In this document: one piece after another, positions 1 to 5,720 of the stretch
Layout of the letters: each line of letters opens with the position of its first letter
Position numbering within the stretch: position 1 is the first letter of the stretch
Assembly (NCBI GenBank): GCA_027075825.1
Contig: JALSZZ010000388.1
Coordinates: forward strand, 1-5,720
Origin: Mariprofundaceae bacterium
GTDB lineage: Bacteria > Pseudomonadota > Zetaproteobacteria > Mariprofundales > Mariprofundaceae
Direction of reading: 5' to 3'
Length of the DNA: 5,720 bases
The notes under the pieces: model-generated
Seen by the model: only the letters and a program-made list of their open reading frames with translations
Database searches by the model: none
What the model was told of the DNA's origin: nothing
Translations under genes and position numbers: made by a program

Positions 1-624
1 GATAACGTCAACCCGAATCCGGCAGTTACTACCAACGCGCCAGCGCAACTACCGCTTGGCACAACCACAGTCGTATTCTCTTCCAATGATGGTTACGGCA
101 ATGTTGGCACGGCATCGTCCAGTATCACAATCAACGATTTGACTGCACCAATTGTCACCGCGCCGGTTGATGTTTATCAGGAAGCCACGGCAATACAGAC
201 ACCCGTCACCCTGGGTGCTGCCATTGTCACGGATAATGTGGATACAGGCCTTGTTGCTACTGCCAGCAACACCGGCCCGTTCCCGGTTGGCATCACGCAA
301 GTCATGTGGAGCGCCACCGATGCCTATGGCAATGTTGGCACGGCGATTCAGCGCGTGGTTGTCACCGATACTACTGCGCCTGCGATTGTGGCACCCACAC
401 CACTCAGTCTGACGACTGTTGATCCTTACGGCTTGCCTGCTTCTGACCCTTATATCCAGGCGTTTTTGCAGGGGGCAACGGCGACGGATCTGGTTGATGC
501 CACGCCGCTTATCCAGAACAATGCACCGGCGCAGTTCCCTGTAGGCATGACCACGGTGGTGTTTACAGCCATTGATGTTTACGGCAATAGCAACAGCGCG
601 ACATCAACCGTAACCATCACGCAA
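1..624 (+). other. Three HYR-type Ig-like repeats (residues 1-208; first truncated)
   Basis: Three consecutive units end in the HYR-like signature: a Pro-x-Gly turn, a T-x-V-x-(F/W) strand, a D-x-Y-G-N turn, then an alternating Thr/Val strand. Unit 1 is residues 1-46 (LPLGTTTVVF, NDGYGNVG), unit 2 is 47-123 (FPVGITQVMW, TDAYGNVG) and unit 3 is 124-208 (FPVGMTTVVF, IDVYGNSN). Units 2 and 3 open with a T-A-P-x-I-V boundary motif and carry the A-x-V-T-D or A-T-A-T-D strand expected in the family. HYR domains are Ig-like folds found in extracellular adhesion proteins. Unit 1 is cut by the window start, and more units may lie upstream. Units 1 and 3 share NAPAQ before the turn, while units 1 and 2 share the YGNVGTA turn. 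The family assignment comes from reading motifs, not from a profile search. Confidence 0.75.
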
Positions 625-3600
625 ACGGCGGCTGCGCCTTTGGCATTAGGGGGTATCGCTGCTGCTGGTCGCCCCGTTGTTGCCGCTACAGTAAAAGTGA
701 CGGATGTGTACGGTGCTACAGCCAACGCGACAACAGATATCTATGGTCAGTTCCATCTGAATGCCGCATTGTCGCCGCCGCTGCTGTTGCAGGTCGATCG
801 CTACGGGCAAACACCGTTGTTTGCGATTGCTGCGAATGGCGCAGGGCTGGCTCATATCACGCCGTTTAGCACATTGGCGGTGGCACAGGTGCTTGGTGTG
901 AGTCATACAGCCAGCTTGTCGGGTACGTTTGCGCGCAACGGGTCGGCTGTGTTGTATAGCGACCTCTATGCGGCTGTCCGTAATGTAACCAACACCCTGA
1001 ATCTGAATGCGTTTAGCCTGCTGGGGCAACGCAACCCGCTGGATGATGCCGCCTTCACAGCGGATGGCAGCGGCATGGATGCGCTGTTTGATGCCACGCA
1101 GTTGCTGGAGCGCGATGAGGATGGCGACGGCATTGCTGATTTGTTGCTGGTCAACCGCAGTCAGCAAGGGAAGGTATTGTTCGCCATTCTTTCCGGCGGC
1201 GGCACGCTTCCGGCGGCGAATACAGGGTCAGTTGTGCTGCCTGGCGCAGCCTTGCCCGGTGATAGTTACGCTGGTCTGACCGTGACGGAAACAGATGCCT
1301 TCGTACTGACACCGCATCGCAGCGTGGAGCGCATAACGCTGAATAACGGGCCGCAAGGCGTATATCGTTATAGCCGCAGCAGCATCAACCGCATGATTCC
1401 GGTGCTGTTTGCCGGTGCCGAGGTGGCGGGTGTTGATGTCCATTCGCCGTATAATCAGCCACTGCTCGCAGCCTTTGTTGATCGCGTGCTGACAGATGTG
1501 CAACCAGCTTTGCAACCGGGGTTGCTGTATGACGATGTATTTGAGCAGAACGAACAGCGTAATATTGTCGGCGTGTTTGCAGGCATGGTTGATGCCTACG
1601 GACAGTTGCAGCCACCGTTTGATGCGGTAACGGTGGCTGATCGTTTTGTTGCCGCCATGAATTTGCTCAATCTGGCCAGACCTGATCTGCAAATCCTGAA
1701 GCTGGACAGCAGCTCGGTATTGCCGGTAGATGGTGAGCAACTTTATATCACCATGAGGATATTCAACCGTGGTGCCACCACCACTGCACCATTTACCGTC
1801 ACTCTGGATGTCGATGGTTCTCGTATTGGTACGGCGACTGTCGCCGCAGGTATGGTCGCTGAAACGGTGACGGATCTTTCTTTTGTCTGGCAGGCAACGC
1901 CAGGGGTTCACAGCTTGCAGGGTGTGGTCGATGTGTATGCCGCTATTCAGGAAACCGATGAGACCAATAACACACTGAATACGGTGTTACCTGCCATCAG
2001 CGCGCCTGATTTGTGGGCGCAGAGTGTTGTCAGTGTACCGGCTTCACCATCGCCGGGGGCGCAGGCCAGCCTGCTGGCGACAATCGCCAACTTGGGGGCA
2101 ACAACGCAGCGCAATATTGCGGTGGATTTTTATGCCGATGCTGTGTGGCTGGGTAGGCGAACACTGAGCGCAGGGCTGGCGGCAGGCGCAACGGCACAAC
2201 TTTCCCGGCCCTGGCAGGCTGGTGGTATTGGCAACCACAATCTGCAAATCGTTGTCAATGCCGATGCCTCGATTACTGAAAGCAGCTATGCCAATAACAA
2301 CAACAGCCATATACTCACCGTCGCGCAAGGTGACCTGCTGGCGGCTCGTTTGCAATTCGTGCCCACCAATCCGATGGATGGCGGCACAGTCACCCTGTTC
2401 GCCAATATTGATAATATCGGTACGGGTGATATTGCCAGTATTTTCGATGTCAGCTTTTATGTCGATGGCGCATTGCTGGGTAGTACGCGGGTGAAGCGCA
2501 TGCTGATCGCCGGTGGCACAGAACAGGTTTCCCTGCCCGTGCAGCTTCAACCGGGAATGCATCAGGTGGATGTTTATGCGGATAGTGGCGCGGTGGTAAT
2601 TGAAGGCAGCGAGACCAATAATCACATTGCAGGCAGCATCACGGTACAACCGGCTGATCTGACACTGGCCGGACTGAGCTGGACACCAACGGCGCCAGTA
2701 GCTGGCAGAACGCTGAATGTGCAGGCAACGCTGAAGAATCAGGGCAATGGCGTGCGGCGTGGCTTTACGGTGGATCTGCTGGTAGATGGCTACAGTGTGG
2801 CGCAACAGCAGATCGGGGAACTGGCCGGAGGCGCATCGCTGCCCGTCTCCTTGCTGTGGGGTTCGACGGCAGGTGTGCATACTGTTCAGTTGCTCGCCGA
2901 TGCTGGTGGCACCGTGGCTGAAAGCAATGAAACCAATAACACGCTGACAGCAACACTGCCTGCGATTCTCAAAGCACCCGTCATCAGTCTGAATATTCCT
3001 GCAGTCAGCCTGCCCTGGACGGGCACGCGAACACTAAGCTGGACAGCCAGCAGTCCCAATACGCCGCCAACGCTGCCGCTGAGCGTGAAACTTTTGCTGG
3101 TACCTCAGGGCAGCACGACGGGATCAGTGATTGCCGAATTCCTGCCCGCTTCCGGCAGTTACCAGTGGAATACCCTGCGCCTTGGCAATGGCGCGCTGGT
3201 ACAGGATGGTCATTACCTGATCCGTGCGACAGTACTGGATGGCAATGGCGCTGAGAGCATTGCCGATTCCGCGCCATTAACGATTGCCAACACGGCGCAA
3301 GTGCGTCTTGCCGCGCAGCCATCCTCTGTCGGCGTGATCGAAAATACGCCAGCAAACTTCACCTTCACCATTGAAAACCGGCAGGCTGTGACGGACACCT
3401 TTAATCTGTCACTCATCAACTCCCAGGCGATCAGCACGGCAACGCTTTCCCAACCCCTGATCACCCTTGCACCGTGGGCAACGGGCACGGTGAGCGTACA
3501 GGCAGCGCATGGCGTGGCCGGGACGTATCCGCTGACCTTTTCCGTGGTATCGCAGACTGATGCTACGCTAAACGGGCAGAGCAGCGTCTATTTGCAGGTC

Positions 3601-5720
3601 AGGCCAGCCTGGACCTTATCGCTAAAGGCCAATACCAGTACCACCAACAGCGTTGGCGGCAGCATTGCCTATACGCTGAGTCTGCGCAATAATCAAAGCG
3701 TCGCCGATCATTTCACCCTGGCTTTCAGTGGCATCCCGCCGACCTGGGTGCAGGCTCCTGCAACGGTTTCACTGCTTGCTGGCGAGGCACGGAACATTCC
3801 GGTGCAACTGCTGAATCTGGATCAGTACGGCAGTTTCACTATGACGGCAACCGCCAGCTCCGCTAACCTGGGTACCAGCGCGCAAGCTGTGTCTGCGCTC
3901 ACGGTGGATGCAGCGCCGATTATCAGCAATGTTTCACCGACCAATGGCATGCATACCGGCAGCCGTAATGTGCTATTCAGCTGGGATACCTCTGTTTCAT
4001 CTTCTTCCGTCGTCTGGTTGCGGCAGGCAGGTGCCACGACGTTTGATGTCTACAGTGGTCTGCTGGCAAGCCATCACCGCGTGGAAGTCACAGGGCTATC
4101 GCGCAATACTGCCTACGAGTTTTATGTAGAGAGCAGTATTGCCAGCGGTACATCGCAAAGCGCGGTGCGTACCTTTACTGTCGATAACGGTGTTGTCTTC
4201 AGCCAGCATGCCTACGACGTAACAGTGGCCAAAGACTATAATCAGCGCACCACCCTGATGATTACCAACACCGACGCTGTACCCCATGAAGTGGCATTGT
4301 CGGTTGTTCAGCCGCCTGCTGACCTGGCACTGGGCTTTGTGGGCGCTGGCCGGGATACCCGCTTGTTGCTGCCTGCCGGTGGTCAGCAAACGGTAGATCT
4401 GTTCATCCATACCCAGGATGCCTATGCCAATTTGTACTCCTTCATTGTGGATATGTATGCCACAGATACGCAGCCAATCATTCGCGATCAGGCTGAGGTA
4501 ACGCTGCATGTGCGTGCGCCAGTTGTGAGCCTTGCCATGCAGGAAATTGCCACCGATCGTTACACGCTGGCGAAGACGGTTCGCATTACCAACAACGGCG
4601 ATGCAATCACCGATCTGGCATTGAACATGGATGCCGCGCTGCAAGCGGGCGCAAGCATGGTACCGGCTATGCGCCACGGCTATTTGCAGCCAGGCCAATC
4701 AACAGATGTGGTCGTGACGCCTCAGTTGCAAACAGGGTTCACCGGCCTGACGGGCACGCTGTCTGCGCTGGTGGCTGGCCAGGCAGTGCAATCCCTGCCG
4801 CTGAACTTTGTGCCGGTGGCCGGGCAGGATATGTATTCAGCTACGCTGGACAGTCTGATGCAGACGCTGATGCCACCGGTCACTGATTATTATGCTGTGG
4901 TGCGCGATGTTATTGATACTTATGCGCATGCATACGCCAGTGTGGATCTTTATCCGCCACAAAGTCCTGATCCCATCAATGTGCAATACAGTCGTCAGGC
5001 CGTGAATTATACGCCGACACAGGCTGAACTGGATAGTGGCGAGTCCATGCTTGCCATTGATTACTATGCCACCATGGATCAGGGCATACTGACGCTGCAT
5101 TTCAGTGCCATCAGTTTTGTCGGTGGTTATGAGCGGGTTTATGGTGTCGTCAAGGGAGTTAAAACAGCCTACGACTACGCCCAAAAAGCGAAAGCGGGCT
5201 ACGATATGTACCGCAAACATCAGCAAAACGCTGACCGGGCGCAGGCTTCAGGTGATCCGGGTCTGCAAACAGCAGCCGAAGCGCAGACCTTCTTTGATGT
5301 GGCATCGTATGCCACCAGTTTTATTCCCGGGCCTCTGGGTTCATACGTCAGCGGCCTGTTCGGCGCTGGCAGCAACGCCATCGGCACCGTTGCCGATATT
5401 GTAGCCAGGCGCAATGCACAGTTGTGCGCTATCAATCCGTCATTTTGCCATGGCACGCCTTATGGCCGTCGCAACCATGGACGCGACTGGTATTGCACCA
5501 ACAGACCAAATGTATCGTCCAGTGTAGGTTCACCGCCGGGTATTCCGGGTTCGGGTGATGTGCCTTCTTTTGGATCCGGTACAGGCGGTACAGGTGGTAC
5601 AGGTGGTACAGGTGGTACAGGTGGTACAGGTGGTACAGGTGGTACAGGTGGTACAGGTGGTACAGGTGGTACAGGTGGTACAGGTGGTACAGGTGGTACA
5701 GGTGGTACAGGTGGTACAGG
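1..5720 (+). CDS. Giant multidomain extracellular/surface protein, partial at both ends (HYR-CARDB-Ig-FN3 architecture)
   Basis: Frame 1 is open from the first base to the last: 1906 codons plus two bases with no stop. No initiation codon, ribosome binding site, signal peptide or stop codon is visible, so the true protein is longer at both ends. The translation is rich in Thr, Ala, Val, Gly, Asn and Asp. It is very poor in Lys (10 in the first 1717 residues) and has no Cys before residue 1809, which is typical of bacterial exoproteins. It reads as successive beta-sandwich repeats, followed by a Tyr/Lys-rich module, an uncharged segment, a three-Cys segment and a Thr-Gly-Gly tract. HYR, CARDB and FN3 modules usually serve as spacers or adhesion units on secreted proteins, so a surface adhesin or stalk protein is inferred. 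No catalytic domain was recognised, and the secretion route cannot be told because both termini are missing. That this is a real gene is nearly certain; its function is not. Confidence 0.94.
625..1092 (+). other. Carboxypeptidase-regulatory-like sandwich with TPFSTLA and ADGSGxD motifs (residues 209-364)
   Basis: Residues 217-262 follow the pattern of a carboxypeptidase-regulatory-like beta-sandwich: a GG-x(4)-GRPVVAATVKVTD strand, YGATANATTD, then D-x-Y-G-Q-F and a hydrophobic PPLLLQV strand. After this come HITPFSTLAVAQVLG (285-299) and NPLDDAAFTADGSGMDALFD (345-364). From memory, this order of a regulatory-like domain, a 'hITPlT' helix and an 'F-x-ADG(S/T)G-x-D-x-x-(L/F)-D' segment recurs in secreted or lipid-anchored proteobacterial proteins of unknown function. 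The sandwich fold is only a structural spacer and does not imply peptidase activity. The identity of the helical part between residues 285 and 364 is uncertain. Confidence 0.5.
1093..1680 (+). other. Acidic DxDxDG loop with FG-GAP-like strand, then unassigned region (residues 365-560)
   Basis: Residues 372-380 read DEDGDGIAD, a DxDxDGxxD acidic loop of the kind that binds calcium in EF-hand-like, thrombospondin type 3 and FG-GAP/VCBS repeats. It is followed directly by a hydrophobic strand (LLLVN), a turn and KVLFAILSGGG, which fits one FG-GAP-like blade better than an EF-hand. Only one such loop is present, so this is not a full beta-propeller. Residues 430-560 match nothing I recognise. They include a likely helix around 486-500 (PLLAAFVDRVL) and another at 546-560 (ADRFVAAMNLLNLA) just before the first CARDB unit, and they may be the rest of a domain begun at residue 209. 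Calcium binding is inferred from the acidic spacing only. Confidence 0.45.
1681..2970 (+). other. Four tandem CARDB repeats (residues 561-990)
   Basis: The units begin PDLQIL (561), PDLWAQ (669), GDLLAA (777) and ADLTLA (885), so the starts are exactly 108 residues apart. Each has the CARDB layout: an opening (P/A/G)-D-L strand, a strand ending in a (I/L)-x-N-x-G turn (FNRG, IANLG, IDNIG, LKNQG), a central F-x-V-x(3)-D/Y-x-D-G type strand (for example TLDVDG, SFYVDG, DLLVDG), a G-x-H hairpin (GVHSLQ, GNHNLQ, GMHQVD, GVHTVQ), and a closing E-x-x-E-T-N-N motif (ETDETNN, ESSYANN, EGSETNN, ESNETNN). CARDB is a 'cell adhesion related domain found in bacteria', usually present as tandem extracellular spacers. 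Unit 2 has the weakest closing motif, ending in four Asn. Units 1 and 4 share the boundary TLxxxLPAI, which suggests they are the closest pair. Confidence 0.87.
2971..3297 (+). other. Ig-like domain with SGSYxW motif (residues 991-1099)
   Basis: This segment follows the last CARDB unit. It has a W-x-G-T-x-T-L-x-W opening strand pair (residues 1005-1016), a hydrophobic VKLLLVP strand, then ASGSYQWNT (1050-1058) and DGHYLIRATVLDGNG (1069-1083). The 'SGSYxW ... DGxYxI' pairing is reminiscent of the Kre9/Knh1-like Ig fold found in fungal and bacterial surface proteins, and of Ig-like 'big' domains in general. No catalytic or metal-binding residues are seen. The fold class is likely; the exact family is tentative. 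Confidence 0.45.
3298..3912 (+). other. Two NEW3-like Ig domains (residues 1100-1304)
   Basis: Two consecutive units of about 102 residues open QVRLAAQPSS (1100) and WTLSLKANTS (1204). The second contains the clearest diagnostic stretch: an LRNNQ turn, SGIPPTWVQ (1244-1252), an A-x-V-S-L-L-A-G-E strand and a V-Q-L-L-N strand. This matches the NEW3 (alpha-galactosidase-associated) pattern, 'GlPxgWxxxxxxvxlxpGexxxvxvxv'. The first unit has the same order with FTIENRQ, a loop, LITLAPWATGTVSV and TYPLTFSVVSQTD, but lacks the GIPxxW motif. Such domains occur as spacers in secreted and S-layer-associated proteins. Confidence 0.55.
3913..4191 (+). other. Fibronectin type III-like domain (residues 1305-1397)
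   Basis: The segment opens PIISNVSPTNG (1306-1316), has VLFSWDT with the B-strand Trp at 1328 and VVWL with Trp 1339, and continues to VEVTGLSRNTAYEFYVESS (1361-1379). The G-L-x-x-N-T-x-Y-x-F-x-V run with Tyr 1372 is the usual FN3 E-F strand 'tyrosine corner', and RTFTV closes the G strand. The 'SSVVWL' C strand resembles the N-terminal FN3-like domain of purple acid phosphatases. It is a structural or adhesion module here, as no phosphatase motifs follow. Confidence 0.6.
4192..4827 (+). other. Two further Ig-like modules (residues 1398-1609)
   Basis: Residues 1398-1507 read as a sandwich with TLMITNTDAVPHEVALSV, a LLPAGGQQTVDLFI strand typical of 'conserved Pro/Ala-Gly turn then alternating hydrophobic' NEW3/DUF11-like domains, and the closing AEVTLHVRAP. 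Residues 1508-1609 repeat the logic with KTVRITNNGDAITDLAL, YLQPGQSTDVVVTP and a closing LPLNFVPV. Both keep the 'V-x-I-T-N-x-(D/G)' and '(L)-x-(P)-(A/G)-G-x-(Q/S)-x-x-V' landmarks. No family was identified with certainty. They are the last beta-rich modules before the composition changes. Confidence 0.4.
4828..5298 (+). other. Unassigned Tyr/Lys-rich, probably helical module (residues 1610-1766)
   Basis: After the final Ig-like unit the protein becomes Tyr-rich (for example YYAVVRDVIDTYAHAYASV at 1627-1645 and IDYYATM at 1687-1693). It gains five Lys within 22 residues (1718, 1721, 1729, 1731, 1739), against ten in the previous 1717. Residues 1708-1740 (GGYERVYGVVKGV, then TAYDYAQKAKAGYDMYRKH) look amphipathic and helical, with Tyr spaced at roughly 3-4 residue intervals. 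Residues 1741-1765 are Gln/Ala-rich and also look helical. I recognise no family. The change of composition suggests a separate functional module and not another spacer, but that is an inference. Confidence 0.4.
5299..5394 (+). other. Uncharged Gly/Ser-rich hydrophobic segment (residues 1767-1798)
   Basis: Between Asp 1766 and Asp 1799 there are 32 residues with no Asp, Glu, Lys or Arg. Small and hydrophobic residues alternate (ATSFIPGPLG, VSGLFGAG, NAIGTVA), with Gly at 1777, 1780, 1785, 1788, 1790 and 1795. This is too Gly/Ser-rich and Pro-broken for a confident transmembrane helix. It resembles glycine-zipper-like membrane-active or packing segments, and also the hydrophobic linkers that come before C-terminal modules in large exoproteins. 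The role is unknown. Confidence 0.35.
5407..5511 (+). other. Short three-cysteine, Arg/His-rich segment (residues 1803-1837)
   Basis: Cys 1809, Cys 1816 and Cys 1832 are the only cysteines in the 1906 visible residues. They sit in a short segment with Arg at 1803, 1804, 1823, 1824, 1828 and 1835, His at 1817 and 1826, and Trp 1830. The spacing is C-x6-C-x15-C. In an exported protein two of these would be expected to form a disulfide, leaving one unpaired or bonded to the unseen C-terminal part. A Cys/His metal site is possible but fits no pattern I know. Confidence 0.4.
5512..5580 (+). other. Pro/Gly/Ser low-complexity linker (residues 1838-1860)
   Basis: The segment is composed almost only of Ser, Gly, Pro and Val with single Asp, Ile and Phe residues (for example GSPPGIPGSG). 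It joins the cysteine segment to the Thr-Gly-Gly tract. It is likely disordered and would let the two flanking parts move independently. Confidence 0.6.
5581..5720 (+). repeat. 9-bp in-frame minisatellite ACAGGTGGT, at least 15 units, encoding (Thr-Gly-Gly)n
   Basis: From base 5581 the unit ACAGGTGGT repeats head to tail 15 full times plus five bases, then leaves the window. The only deviation is GGC for GGT in the first unit; the other 14 are identical. The unit is a multiple of three and in phase with the gene, so it encodes Thr-Gly-Gly from residue 1861, presumably a flexible spacer. Gaining or losing units keeps the reading frame. The near-perfect identity despite free synonymous positions points to recent expansion by slippage or unequal recombination. 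Total length is unknown because the array is open at the window edge. Confidence 0.97.

Noticed and set aside
152..412. Short plus-strand frames in other phases (also 1007-1279, 2222-2494, 3908-4129, 5105-5404)
   Set aside because: They overlap the continuous frame-1 gene, have atypical composition and no domain similarity, so they are shadows.
625..800. Active carboxypeptidase
   Set aside because: Only the regulatory-like beta-sandwich pattern is present; no zinc-binding or catalytic residues of a peptidase are seen.
2044..2880. Long minus-strand open frame of 278 codons, with others at 646-1167, 1228-1911, 4096-4698 and 4837-5226
   Set aside because: All lie in the antisense frame exactly aligned with the codons of the plus-strand gene. 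That frame stays open because the gene rarely uses TTA, CTA and TCA. Their translations are rich in His, Cys, Arg and Gln with no recognisable domain, and several need TTG or GTG starts.
3913..4191. Purple acid phosphatase
   Set aside because: Only an FN3-like fold resembling its N-terminal domain is present; no metallophosphatase motifs follow.
5407..5511. Zinc finger or other classical metal-binding domain
   Set aside because: The three Cys and two His have spacing that fits no pattern I know, and the protein is likely extracellular.
5581..5720. CRISPR array
   Set aside because: The repeat is a 9-bp tandem unit without spacers and is in frame with the coding sequence.
5581..5720. On/off phase-variation switch
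   Set aside because: The unit length is a multiple of three and all six frames of the unit are stop-free, so copy-number change cannot shift or end the frame.

Overview
The whole window is the inside of one very large protein-coding gene. Plus-strand frame 1 stays open from base 1 to base 5720 (1906 codons plus two bases) with no stop, and the translation makes sense as a chain of extracellular beta-sandwich modules. Neither the start codon nor the stop codon is in the window. No intergenic DNA, RNA gene, promoter, terminator, insertion sequence or CRISPR array was found. The organism is probably a Gram-negative bacterium, perhaps a proteobacterium. This rests on CTG/GCG/ACG-rich codon use and a module mix common in proteobacterial surface proteins, but there is no lineage-specific marker, so the placement is weak.

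Layout by residue of the visible protein: 1-208, three HYR-type Ig-like repeats (the first is cut by the window edge); 209-364, a carboxypeptidase-regulatory-like sandwich followed by a TPFSTLA motif and an ADGSGxD motif; 365-560, an acidic DxDxDG metal-binding-like loop with an FG-GAP-like strand, then an unassigned stretch; 561-990, four CARDB repeats whose starts are exactly 108 residues apart; 991-1099, an Ig-like domain with an SGSYxW motif; 1100-1304, two NEW3-like domains; 1305-1397, a fibronectin type III-like domain; 1398-1609, two more Ig-like modules. The character then changes: 1609-1766 is a Tyr- and Lys-rich, probably helical region; 1767-1798 is a 32-residue stretch without any charged residue; 1803-1837 holds the only three cysteines in the window; 1838-1860 is a Pro/Gly/Ser linker; and from 1861 a (Thr-Gly-Gly)n tract encoded by a perfect 9-bp tandem repeat runs off the end.

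The simplest reading is a secreted or surface-anchored, stalk-like protein of adhesin or large-exoprotein type. The Ig-like modules would form an extended rod, the compositionally distinct region after residue 1609 would be a functional or membrane-proximal module, and the Thr-Gly-Gly tract would be a flexible spacer of variable length leading to a C-terminal part that is not visible. The strongest items for follow-up are the in-frame minisatellite and the unassigned module just before it. I do not see a multi-gene system here.
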